A stretch of DNA of 10,532 nt from contig CAZMRK010000169.1 of assembly GCA_964568355.1 (NCBI GenBank), positions 1-10,532 of the forward strand, written 5' to 3'. Positions 1 through 5,851 of this stretch are shown here, in pieces. Position numbers and translations under genes: made by a program. Under the pieces are notes generated by a model. It had not been told where the DNA came from, made no database searches, and worked only from the letters and a program-made list of their open reading frames with translations. Within the stretch, counting starts at the first letter, position 1. Every line of letters starts with the position of its first letter. This DNA comes from JAJPJX01 sp964568355. Lineage in GTDB: Bacteria; Acidobacteriota; Terriglobia; Bryobacterales; Bryobacteraceae.

Positions 1-484
1 CGGGGAGCACCACGTTGGTGGCGTCCAGCCGGCCGCCGAGGCCTACTTCGAGCACCGCGGTTTCGACGTTCTGCTCGGCGAAGGCCAGAAAGGCCATGGC
101 GGTGACGGTCTCGAAGTAAGTGGTGTGCAGGTCGATACGGCTCTGGCGCAGGAGGTCTTCCACCACGCTGTGCACGCGGTCGAAGGCCCGCGTGAAGGCT
201 TCGGCGGAAAGCGGCACGCCGTTGATGCGGATGCGCTCGGTGGGCTCGACCAGGTGGGGAGACGTGAACAAGCCGGTATGAAGGCCAGCGGCACGCAGGG
301 CAGATTCGATCAGGACGCAGGTGGATCCTTTGCCGTTGGTGCCGGCCACGTGGATGAAACGGACGGCGCGATGCGGGCTGCCCAGCGTTTCGAGCACGGC
401 GGAGATGCGTTCCAGGCCGAATCTGGCAGTCTTGTTTTCGTTCCCGAGGGAATAGAGAAACCGAACGGAGTCGGGGTAATTCAT
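1..484 (-). CDS. folC: Bifunctional folylpolyglutamate synthase / dihydrofolate synthase, N-terminal 161 residues (cut by window edge)
   Basis: Cytosolic Mur-ligase-family enzyme that adds glutamate to dihydropteroate or to folates using ATP. The visible N-terminal part holds the family marks in order: the ATP-binding loop HVAGTNGKGST (residues 45-55), LFTSPHL (72-78), the ERIRING segment (83-89), TYFETVTA (122-129) and EVGLGGRLDATN (146-157). The start is the ATG at 484, which gives the normal folC N-terminus (MNYPDSVRFLYSLG). The frame stays open to base 1, so the C-terminal two thirds lie outside the window. It begins 21 bases after the accD stop on the same strand and is most likely the last visible gene of the rsfS-rlmH-accD-folC operon; accD next to folC is a common bacterial pairing. 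The identity is clear. FolC rather than a folC-like single-function ligase is the usual reading for one copy beside accD. Confidence 0.95.
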   Translation of the reverse strand, partial: MNYPDSVRFLYSLGNENKTARFGLERISAVLETLGSPHRAVRFIHVAGTNGKGSTCVLIESALRAAGLHTGLFTSPHLVEPTERIRINGVPLSAEAFTRAFDRVHSVVEDLLRQSRIDLHTTYFETVTAMAFLAFAEQNVETAVLEVGLGGRLDATNVVLP

Positions 485-505
485 CGCGGCATTCCGGAGA
501 AGAGC

Positions 506-1360
506 CTACCCGGCCAGGAAGCGCAAGGCCAGGGCGATGTAGTTCTTCAACTCCGGACGGGGAACCACGGCATCGAGCATTCCATGTTTGAGGAGGAACT
601 CACTGCGCTGGAAGCCCTCCGGCAGTTTCTGGCGGATGGTCTGTTCGATCACGCGAGGTCCGGCAAACCCAATCAGCGCACCCGGCTCGGCAATGTTCAA
701 ATCGCCCAGCATGGCGAAGCTGGCGGTGACGCCGCCGGTGGTCGGATCGGTCAGAACGCTAATGTAGGGGAGGCGAGACTCGTCCAGGCGCATCAAGGCG
801 GCCGAGATTTTGGCCATCTGCATGAGGCTGATGGCTCCCTCCTGCATCCGCGCGCCGCCGGAGGCGGAAACGATGATCAGCGGAGCCCGCGCGGCGATGG
901 CGCGCTCGATGGCGCGAGTAATCTTCTCGCCGACCACGCAGCCCATGCTGCCGCCGATGAACCTGGCTTCCATGGCGCAGATGAAAACTTTGCGCCCGGC
1001 CAGCATGCCCGCGGCGGAGATGAGCGCATCGGAGAGGTGAGTCGATTCGCGCATCGCGTTCAGGCGCTCGCCATAGGGTTTGGAATCGACGAACTGAAGC
1101 GGATCGGAGGAACGGAGGTCGGTATCGAATTCTTCCCAGGGGCTGTCAAACAGGAGCTTCAGGCGGTGGGCAGCATCGATCCGCGTATGGCAGCCGCACT
1201 TGGTGCAAACATTCCAGTTGGCTTCCAGGTCCTTCTTCCAGATGATCTGGCGGCAACCCTCACATTTGAGCCAAAGGCCCTCGGTGCGCACGTGACGCCT
1301 GGCCTCTTCAGGCTGGGCGACTTTCTCCGCGGCCGGTTTGTCTCGCTTAAACCATGACAT
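506..1360 (-). CDS. accD: Acetyl-CoA carboxylase carboxyltransferase subunit beta
   Basis: Beta subunit of the carboxyltransferase half of acetyl-CoA carboxylase. With AccA (not in this window) it moves the carboxyl group from biotin to acetyl-CoA to make malonyl-CoA, the first step of fatty acid synthesis. The 284-residue protein has the family's normal length. It starts with a zinc ribbon whose ligands C33, C36, C52 and C55 have the standard C-x2-C-x15-C-x2-C spacing. The crotonase-fold core follows, with FIGGSMGCVVGEK (134-146), SASGGARMQEG (165-175) and PTTGGVTASFAMLGD (206-220). The start chosen is the ATG at 1360, because MSWFKR matches known AccD N-termini. An in-frame TTG two codons upstream (1366) is possible but adds nothing conserved. 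No strong Shine-Dalgarno sequence is visible. The gene lies 15 bases after the rlmH stop, consistent with co-transcription. Confidence 0.97.
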   Translation of the reverse strand: MSWFKRDKPAAEKVAQPEEARRHVRTEGLWLKCEGCRQIIWKKDLEANWNVCTKCGCHTRIDAAHRLKLLFDSPWEEFDTDLRSSDPLQFVDSKPYGERLNAMRESTHLSDALISAAGMLAGRKVFICAMEARFIGGSMGCVVGEKITRAIERAIAARAPLIIVSASGGARMQEGAISLMQMAKISAALMRLDESRLPYISVLTDPTTGGVTASFAMLGDLNIAEPGALIGFAGPRVIEQTIRQKLPEGFQRSEFLLKHGMLDAVVPRPELKNYIALALRFLAG

Positions 1361-1375
1361 TGCCAAGTGACTACG

Positions 1376-1795
1376 TTAACGCGGGTAGGGATGGCCCCGC
1401 AAGGTCGCGAAAGCACGATAGATCTGCTCGGCGAGCATGGCGCGGGCCAGTTCATGCGGCCAGGTGAGAGCGGAGAGCGAGAGCAGCAGGTCGGCGCGCG
1501 GCTTCCAGGCGGACGGCAGGCCGTCAGCGCCGCCGATGAGGAAGACCAGATCCCGGCCCTCCATTTCGGCTCGCGAGATCAGGGCGGCGAAGGCGGGAGA
1601 ATCGATCTGGCGTCCAGAGGGATCGAGCAGAATCTTGCGGGCGGAGGGGTGGCGGACCCACGGATCGAAACGGTCCGGACGGATCTCGCGCATCTCGGCG
1701 GGGGCGTAATGGGCGGCGCGGGAGAGATAGTCCTCAGCCAGCGCCCGGGCATGTGGACCGCGGGCTTTGCCGATGTAGTAAAGGAAGATCTTCAC
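1376..1795 (-). CDS. rlmH: 23S rRNA (pseudouridine1915-N3)-methyltransferase RlmH
   Basis: SPOUT-family methyltransferase that uses S-adenosylmethionine to methylate N3 of pseudouridine 1915 in helix 69 of 23S rRNA, acting as a dimer on 70S ribosomes. Visible marks are the knot region VFLIGGADG (84-92), TWPHELARAMLAEQIYRA (111-128) and the C-terminal GHPYPR (134-139). At 139 residues it is somewhat shorter than the roughly 155-residue E. coli protein but keeps the whole C-terminal knot. The start is a GTG at 1795 that overlaps the rsfS stop codon in a GTGA, a typical sign of translational coupling, and it gives the expected MKIFLYYIGKAR N-terminus. Together with rsfS upstream it forms the common rsfS-rlmH ribosome pair. 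Confidence 0.95.
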   Translation of the reverse strand: MKIFLYYIGKARGPHARALAEDYLSRAAHYAPAEMREIRPDRFDPWVRHPSARKILLDPSGRQIDSPAFAALISRAEMEGRDLVFLIGGADGLPSAWKPRADLLLSLSALTWPHELARAMLAEQIYRAFATLRGHPYPR

Positions 1796-2178
1796 TCGGG
1801 CGGAACTTCAACCGGTTTGGCGTTGCGCCAGAGGCGTTCCAGATCGTAGTATTCACGCGATTTCGGCGAGAAAATATGCACCAGAAAATCGCCGTAGTCC
1901 ACCAGGACCCATTCCGCCTGCTGATACCCCTCCACGCTGATGGGCAGGTCCCCGTGTTTTTTCATGACCAGGGAGATCTCGTCACTGATGGCCTGCACCT
2001 GGCGGGCATTGGCGCCGGTACAGATCACGAAGTGGTCGGTGAAGGATGTGATTCCGGTCAGGTCGAGTACGCGGATGTCCGTTGCTTTTTTCGATTCAGC
2101 GGCGCGAACCGCCAGGAGCCATCCGGTGGGGGTATTTGTTTCGAGGGGGTCGGGTTTTTTGAAGTCGGCTTTCGGCAG
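1792..2178 (-). CDS. rsfS: Ribosomal silencing factor RsfS, probable CTG start
   Basis: RsfS (YbeB/Iojap family) binds ribosomal protein L14 on the 50S subunit and blocks joining with the 30S subunit when nutrients are short. The core is clear: KKATDIRVLDLTGITSFTDH, then FVICTGANARQVQAISDEI, then VEGYQQAEWVLVDYGDFLV and the C-terminal YYDLERLW. The conserved domain needs sequence upstream of the only standard start in frame, a GTG at 2028, which would remove its first strand (VLDLTGITSF). The frame is open back to a TAG at 2203-2205, and no ATG, GTG or TTG occurs between 2202 and 2028. The best candidate is a CTG at 2178, preceded six bases away by AGGGAG (2185-2190). That gives 128 residues, within the family range. 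CTG at 2115 (WLLAVRAAESKK) is a second option, and a sequencing frameshift cannot be excluded. Identity is firm; the start is inferred. Confidence 0.88.
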   Translation of the reverse strand: MPKADFKKPDPLETNTPTGWLLAVRAAESKKATDIRVLDLTGITSFTDHFVICTGANARQVQAISDEISLVMKKHGDLPISVEGYQQAEWVLVDYGDFLVHIFSPKSREYYDLERLWRNAKPVEVPPE

Positions 2179-2184
2179 AACACA

Positions 2185-2190
2185 CTCCCT
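2185..2190 (-). promoter_or_regulatory. Shine-Dalgarno sequence supporting a CTG start of rsfS
   Basis: On the minus strand these bases read AGGGAG and stand six bases before the CTG at 2178-2176. It is the only good ribosome binding site in the region and it decides the rsfS start proposed here. Confidence 0.45.
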
Positions 2191-2203
2191 GTCCGTATCG
2201 TAC

Positions 2204-2209
2204 TACAAT
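2204..2209 (+). promoter_or_regulatory. Possible -10 box of the secreted coiled-coil gene
   Basis: TACAAT matches the -10 consensus TATAAT at five of six bases. It ends eight bases before the ATG at 2218, so transcription would start at or next to the start codon and give a leaderless or nearly leaderless mRNA. No good -35 box lies 16-18 bases upstream, so the call is tentative. The site lies in the 39-base gap between the divergent rsfS and secreted-protein genes. Confidence 0.3.
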
Positions 2210-2217
2210 GGAAACTC

Positions 2218-3105
2218 ATGCGTTTTTGCTCGGTTTCCAGGCGATTGGTGTGCGCCGGTGTGCTGTTGGCGAGTGGAATGTTCGCTCAAAGCACGTCTTT
2301 ACCGAACCTGGAAGATGGGCCAAAGCTGGAGAGCGGGCCGGAACTCGAAGACGTAGAGGTGATGCGGGCGAAGGCCGACGTCGAGCGGGTGCGAGGCCTG
2401 TTTGAGGCGGGTGCGGTTCCGCGAGCCGAACTCGAACGGGCCGAAGAGGCGGTAGCCGATGCCCGGGATGCGGCCCTGCTGCGGCGCACGCTTTACGGCT
2501 CAGGCATGATGAGCGACGAGGATGCCGCTGCCATGATGGCGGCCACCGAGCGACGCCTGGAGCGGCGGAAAAAGGCCGTGGAACGGGCCGAAGAGCTGGT
2601 GAAAGCCGGTGTGGCCTCCCCGCTCAGCGTGACCGCCTACCTGCAGGATCTGGATCGCATCCGCAAAGAGCATGACCTGGCCGAATCGCGCGCAGACCTG
2701 TCGCGCGAACTGGCCCAGATGGCAAAGATCGAAGAGCAGTTGCAACGGGACCTGGAAGAGTCTCCGCACGAGGCGCATCAGATTGCCGAGCGCTTCGACG
2801 GCCGGGGTATCTTCACCCGCGCCGATTTTCTACGCGTCGAGATGGCGTTTGCCAGCCGCTTCGACAAGCCGCTGCCGGTGAGCGCGCTGGGCGAGACGGC
2901 GGTCCACCGGGCTCTGGGGTTCGACCACCGCGATCGCGTGGATGTAGCCGTACATCCGGACCAGCCCGAAGGTATCTGGCTGCGCCAGTACCTGACCGAC
3001 CAGCAGATTCCTTTTTTTGCTTTCCGCCAGGCCGTGCCGGGAAAAGCCACGGGCGCGCATATCCACATCGGTCCGATGAGCACGCGCCTGGCCCGCGGAG
3101 ATTAG
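2218..3105 (+). CDS. Secreted coiled-coil protein with conserved His/Asp-rich C-terminal domain, function unknown
   Basis: Not recognised as a named family. The 295-residue product starts with a signal peptide (residues 1-24: basic SRRL, hydrophobic core VCAGVLLASG, likely cleavage near FAQ), so it should be exported. Residues 45-180 are charged and helical and hold two similar units: ERVRGLFEAGAVPRAELERAE (56-76) and ERAEELVKAGVASPLSVTAYL (122-142). These resemble the alpha-hairpins of HlyD-type adaptors and TolC proteins. After a linker, residues 192-291 form a compact domain with H230, D236, H237 and D242 (AVHRALGFDHRDRVDVAV) and a C-terminal TGAHIHIG (278-285). His/Asp plus a late H-x-H resembles zinc peptidases of the M15/M74 type, but the spacing is not the textbook one, so this is a hypothesis. 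The ATG at 2218 was chosen because it opens the signal peptide. Longer upstream readings only overlap rsfS and rlmH in antisense. The gene is divergent from rsfS and lies 97 bases before hpt. Confidence 0.85.
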   Translation: MRFCSVSRRLVCAGVLLASGMFAQSTSLPNLEDGPKLESGPELEDVEVMRAKADVERVRGLFEAGAVPRAELERAEEAVADARDAALLRRTLYGSGMMSDEDAAAMMAATERRLERRKKAVERAEELVKAGVASPLSVTAYLQDLDRIRKEHDLAESRADLSRELAQMAKIEEQLQRDLEESPHEAHQIAERFDGRGIFTRADFLRVEMAFASRFDKPLPVSALGETAVHRALGFDHRDRVDVAVHPDQPEGIWLRQYLTDQQIPFFAFRQAVPGKATGAHIHIGPMSTRLARGD

Positions 3106-3115
3106 TGCTTTGACC
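3101..3115 (+). repeat. 15-base sequence around a stop codon, shared with 7885-7899
   Basis: The bases span the TAG stop of the secreted coiled-coil gene and read ATTAGTGCTTTGACC. The phosphatase stop at 7885-7899 has ATTAGTGTTCTGACC in the same position relative to the TAG (13 of 15 identical). It may be the edge of a dispersed element or chance. Confidence 0.35.
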
Positions 3116-3116
3116 C

Positions 3117-3132
3117 GTCGACTGAAGTCGAC
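3117..3132. repeat. Perfect inverted repeat between the secreted-protein gene and hpt
   Basis: GTCGAC, then TGAA, then GTCGAC: six-base arms around a four-base loop, 11 bases after a stop codon. A second CTGAAG-containing unit follows at 3141-3157 (CGCTGAAGCGCGCGCTA). No T-run follows, so it is a poor intrinsic terminator. It could be a small dispersed intergenic palindrome. The rest of the 97-base gap shows nothing except the hpt ribosome binding site. Confidence 0.45.
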
Positions 3133-3202
3133 GCCGGCCCGCTGAAGCGCGCGCTACGGGCGGCGGTGGCCGGGAGACGGAAGCCAAAACTCAGGAGCCA
3201 GC

Positions 3203-3727
3203 ATGGAACCTCACTTGCGCGTATTGCTGCCCGCAGATCGGATTCAAGCCCGGATTCGCGAACTGGGCGCCCGGATCGACGCGGACTATCCCGCGGGACA
3301 GTTGCACCTGATCTGCATCCTGAAAGGAGCGTGCTTTTTCCTGGCCGACCTGGCGCGGGCGATGAAGCGCGACGTGCAACTGGATTTCATGGGAATTTCC
3401 AGCTACGGCAAGGGCAAAACCACCTCCGGCGAGGTAAAGGTTACCAAGGACCTGGACATCAGCGTGGAAGGCGCCGATTTGTTGATTGTGGAAGATATCG
3501 TGGACAGCGGCGTGACATTGAACTACCTGATTCACATCCTGGAGCAGCGCCGACCCCGTTCCGTCCGCATTGCGGCGCTGCTCGACAAACCGCACCGGCG
3601 CCTGCGTCCCGTACATGTTTCCTACGTGGGATTCGAGATCCCGGATGAATTTGTGGTGGGTTACGGGCTGGACCACGCGGAGAAATATCGCAACCTTCCG
3701 GACGTCTGCGTTCTGGAGGAATCCTGA
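3203..3727 (+). CDS. hpt: Hypoxanthine phosphoribosyltransferase
   Basis: Cytosolic purine salvage enzyme that joins hypoxanthine (often also guanine) to PRPP to give IMP or GMP. The 174-residue protein has the usual length. Family marks are CILKGACFFLADLAR (38-52), the flexible-loop segment SYGKGKTTSGEV (67-78), the PRPP-binding loop VEDIVDSGVTL (96-106) with E97, D98 and the catalytic-base Asp D101, and the base-contacting C-terminal part (VVGYGLDHAEKYRNLP, 151-166). An AGGAG seven bases before the ATG at 3203 supports the start. It stands between the secreted protein and the tatAC genes on the same strand. The extended -10 site in the 80-base gap after it suggests tatAC have their own promoter. 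Confidence 0.96.
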   Translation: MEPHLRVLLPADRIQARIRELGARIDADYPAGQLHLICILKGACFFLADLARAMKRDVQLDFMGISSYGKGKTTSGEVKVTKDLDISVEGADLLIVEDIVDSGVTLNYLIHILEQRRPRSVRIAALLDKPHRRLRPVHVSYVGFEIPDEFVVGYGLDHAEKYRNLPDVCVLEES

Positions 3728-3762
3728 GCGGCGGACAACCCCTTCTGGACGAAAGGCCTGCG

Positions 3763-3771
3763 TGATATGAT
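3763..3771 (+). promoter_or_regulatory. Extended -10 promoter ahead of tatA
   Basis: TG-A-TATGAT is an extended -10 element, five of six in the hexamer plus the upstream TG. It would start transcription near 3778, about 30 bases before tatA. The -35 region (around 3743-3748, TTCTGG) is weak, as is usual for extended -10 promoters. Confidence 0.45.
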
Positions 3772-3807
3772 AGGGACGAAATCCCCGAATGGAGGACGGT
3801 AAACAAG

Positions 3808-4308
3808 ATGGGTCCGCTGGGTTGGCAGGAAACGGTCTTCATCTTTGTTCTCGCACTGCTGATTTTCGGTCCGAAGAAATTGCCGGAACTGGGCAGAACG
3901 TTGGGCAAAGCATTGACCGAGTTCCGCCGTGCTTCGAACGAACTGAAGTCTACGTTCGATCGAGAAATGAAGAGCCTGGAGCGGGAAAACGAATCACTGA
4001 AAGAAGTGACGCAACACTATCAGTACGACTCATACAACTACGATTACTCTTCGTACGACTCGGGTACTTACGGCGATTCCAGCACCACGCCCGAGAGTTC
4101 CACGTCGACTGATACCACCGCAACCAATTTATCCACCCCCAGCGCATCCGCACCTCAGGGCGCTGCGATTTCAGCCCCGCCGGAGGGCACTATAGCCCAC
4201 GGCTCGGAGACGACGACCGCCAATGGTTCCCCTGTTTCTGCCGGTGAAGCAACAAAACCGGCTGGGAATCCGGCGGAAGCTTCCGCAGCGGCTGAGCAAA
4301 AAGCTTAA
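3808..4308 (+). CDS. tatA: Sec-independent protein translocase subunit TatA with long Tyr/Ser/Thr-rich tail
   Basis: Membrane component of the twin-arginine pathway, which exports folded proteins; TatA forms the pore ring recruited by TatC. Residues 6-20 are a short hydrophobic helix (WQETVFIFVLALLIF), followed by the hallmark FGPKKLPELGR (20-30) and an amphipathic helix to about residue 66. The rest is unusual. Residues 71-92 hold seven tyrosines spaced by Asp, Ser, Asn and Gly (YQYDSYNYDYSSYDSGTYGD), then an Ala/Ser/Thr/Pro-rich tail to residue 166, about twice the usual TatA length of 60-90. TatA is preferred over TatB because the N-terminus has the TatA pattern and no separate tatB is seen. 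Start: ATG at 3808. A GGAGG lies 12 bases upstream, rather far, but no other in-frame start exists. tatC follows after 23 bases. Confidence 0.92.
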   Translation: MGPLGWQETVFIFVLALLIFGPKKLPELGRTLGKALTEFRRASNELKSTFDREMKSLERENESLKEVTQHYQYDSYNYDYSSYDSGTYGDSSTTPESSTSTDTTATNLSTPSASAPQGAAISAPPEGTIAHGSETTTANGSPVSAGEATKPAGNPAEASAAAEQKA

Positions 4309-4331
4309 AAAAAGCGTAAGTCTTTCTCGGA

Positions 4332-5507
4332 ATGGCTTCACCTGATGATTTGAAGGGGGCCTCGGCTCCCGAAGGGGGACAACCGTCCCCCCCTGCGGAA
4401 GATCCCACGCGAGCCGGGGAGAGTTCCTCCCCGGCCGCGGAGACCACCACTGACTACCCGCCAGTAGTCGACGGCTCATATGGGTACGATGGGTATCCCT
4501 ATGAGAACTCCGAGGGAGGAAGTGCGCCGGTGGCCGAAACTCCGGCTCCCACGCCCGCCCCGGTGCCGGCGGCGGGCGGCGGTGGATCCTCCGCGCCTCC
4601 TCCGCCTCCGTCCGATTCGGATGGTGATGAGGACGGGATGCTGCGGATGTCCTTTCTCGAACATCTGGAGGAGCTCCGCTCCCGGATCATCAAGGGGCTA
4701 GTGGGGATCGGTGTCGCGTTCGCGCTGAGCCTGACCTTCTGCAACGAGTTGTGGCTGTTCGTCAGCGGTCCTGCGCGCCAAGCCCTGACGAGCCTGGGTG
4801 TCAATCCTCCCAACCTGGCGCAGATCACGCCCATGGAAGCGTTCAATGTGATCTGGGTCAAGCTGCCGATTCTCTGCGCCATTTTCATCGCCTCGCCCTG
4901 GATCCTTTACCAGGTATGGGCCTTTATCGCCCCCGGCTTATATCCACGGGAACGGCGCTGGGCAGCGCCCTTTGTGATCTGCTCAGCCGGCCTGTTCATT
5001 GCCGGCGGGGTCTTCGCTTACTTTGTCGCGTTCCGTTTCGGGCTTACCTTCCTGCTGGGTCTCGGCCGGGGGGTCTATGTCACGCCGATCGTCTCGATTT
5101 CCGAATACTTTGACCTCTTTGTGAACGTCATTTTGGGGGTTGGGCTGGTTTTCGAGCTGCCGGTACTGATTTTCTTCCTCACGCTGCTGCGGGTTGCCAG
5201 TCCGCGCTTTCTGCTCAGTAACAGCCGTTACGCGATTCTGGTAATTTTCATTCTGGCGGCGATTGTTACCCCCACGCCCGATGTCTTCAACCTCCTGCTT
5301 TTCGCTACGCCGATGACCTTATTGTTTTTCGTCGGCATTTTTGCCAGCTACTTACTGGTACTAAGCCGCGAAGGGCGAAGCTTCCCGTGGGGTAAGGCGA
5401 TTCTGATCGCGCTGATTGTCTTGTTGGCGCTGGCCGGGGTGTTGTATTTTGCAGCGGCAAAGTACGGGTACCATCTGATCTCGCACTGGCCCTATTTTGT
5501 GCGTTAA
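4332..5507 (+). CDS. tatC: Sec-independent protein translocase subunit TatC with about 100-residue N-terminal extension
   Basis: Polytopic inner-membrane receptor for twin-arginine signal peptides. The conserved part starts near residue 106: FLEHLEELRSRII (108-120) matches the E. coli E15/L16/R17 region, WAFIAPGLYPRERR (196-209) carries F198 and E207 (E. coli F94 and E103), VFELPVLIFF (273-282) carries E275 (E170), and TPTPDVFNLLLFATPM (313-328) carries D317 (D211). Six membrane segments are visible between about 118 and 345, and a seventh hydrophobic stretch (355-376) lies near the C-terminus. Residues 1-102 are low-complexity, rich in Pro/Ala/Ser/Gly with a tyrosine patch (SYGYDGYPYE, 49-58). 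The ATG at 4332 gives 391 residues. An ATG at 4638 (M103), after GAGG at a good distance, would give a normal 289-residue TatC and is a real alternative. Base composition of the extension looks like coding sequence. Confidence 0.94.
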   Translation: MASPDDLKGASAPEGGQPSPPAEDPTRAGESSSPAAETTTDYPPVVDGSYGYDGYPYENSEGGSAPVAETPAPTPAPVPAAGGGGSSAPPPPPSDSDGDEDGMLRMSFLEHLEELRSRIIKGLVGIGVAFALSLTFCNELWLFVSGPARQALTSLGVNPPNLAQITPMEAFNVIWVKLPILCAIFIASPWILYQVWAFIAPGLYPRERRWAAPFVICSAGLFIAGGVFAYFVAFRFGLTFLLGLGRGVYVTPIVSISEYFDLFVNVILGVGLVFELPVLIFFLTLLRVASPRFLLSNSRYAILVIFILAAIVTPTPDVFNLLLFATPMTLLFFVGIFASYLLVLSREGRSFPWGKAILIALIVLLALAGVLYFAAAKYGYHLISHWPYFVR

Positions 5508-5526
5508 CGCCATTTCTTACTGGCAA

Positions 5527-5553
5527 TTGACAGGAAATCCGGGATACTATCAG
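5527..5553 (+). promoter_or_regulatory. Possible promoter of the small basic-protein gene
   Basis: A perfect TTGACA at 5527-5532 is followed by overlapping TACTAT (5545-5550, spacer only 12) and TATCAG (5548-5553, spacer 15). The spacing is short, so the -10 assignment is weak. The site lies in the tatC to small-gene gap, which otherwise holds only a ribosome binding site. Confidence 0.3.
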
Positions 5554-5588
5554 GCAAATCGAATGTGGCCGTGTGCCAGGGAGCATCC

Positions 5589-5807
5589 ATGGACCTTTAC
5601 AAGACAATTCGGGAACTGCACGAAGAGAAGGCCCGGCTGGACCAGGTCATTGTTTCGCTGGAGGAACTGGTACGGTCGGGAGAGCCGCTCCGGGAATTCC
5701 GGTTTGAAAAGCGCAGAGGCCGGAAGTCCATGAGTCCGGCGGAACGGCAGGCGGTTTCCCAGCGGATGAAGACGTACTGGGCGAGGCGCAGGGCGGCGCA
5801 GGCGTAG
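5589..5807 (+). CDS. Small coiled-coil/basic protein of unknown function
   Basis: A 72-residue protein with two parts. Residues 1-33 form a heptad-like helix (MDLYKTIRELHEEKARLDQV then IVSLEELV). The C-terminal part is very basic, with RFEKRRGRKSMSPAERQAV and RMKTYWARRR. I know the GRKSMS-ER-VS-RMK-YWA pattern from small uncharacterised proteins of Acidobacteria; no function is established to my knowledge. The RGRK core resembles an AT-hook, so nucleic acid binding is possible but unproven. The ATG at 5589 is chosen because AGGGAG stands five bases upstream; an in-frame ATG at 5565 lacks such a site. It ends 8 bases before a strong hairpin and is convergent with the methyltransferase. Confidence 0.78.
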   Translation: MDLYKTIRELHEEKARLDQVIVSLEELVRSGEPLREFRFEKRRGRKSMSPAERQAVSQRMKTYWARRRAAQA

Positions 5808-5815
5808 GGCGGCGT

Positions 5816-5836
5816 GGGGCTCTCCTGGAGAGCCCC
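5816..5836. terminator. Hairpin between convergent genes, probable bidirectional terminator
   Basis: GGGGCTCTCC-T-GGAGAGCCCC is a perfect inverted repeat (ten-base arms; in practice eight pairs with a five-base loop). It sits 8 bases after the small-gene stop and 15 bases before the methyltransferase stop on the other strand. No T-run follows on either side, so it may act by stem strength or as an mRNA 3' end. Confidence 0.6.
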
Positions 5837-5851
5837 GGAACCTCCACGGCG

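Noticed and set aside
125..1357. Long plus-strand open frame (410 codons) opposite folC and accD
   Set aside because: It is antisense to two well-conserved genes, has no recognisable domain, and long antisense frames are expected in GC-rich coding DNA.
1753..2217. N-terminal extension of the secreted coiled-coil protein
   Set aside because: The extension overlaps rsfS and rlmH in antisense, while the ATG at 2218 opens a proper signal peptide.
2028..2219. Frameshifted rsfS beginning at an ATG at 2219 on the minus strand
   Set aside because: That frame ends in TGA before the conserved core, and its residues do not look like an RsfS N-terminus; a CTG start needs no sequencing error. Kept only as a caveat.
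3117..3157. CRISPR-like or terminator reading of the palindromic gap before hpt
   Set aside because: There is one palindrome, no evenly spaced repeats, no spacers and no T-run.
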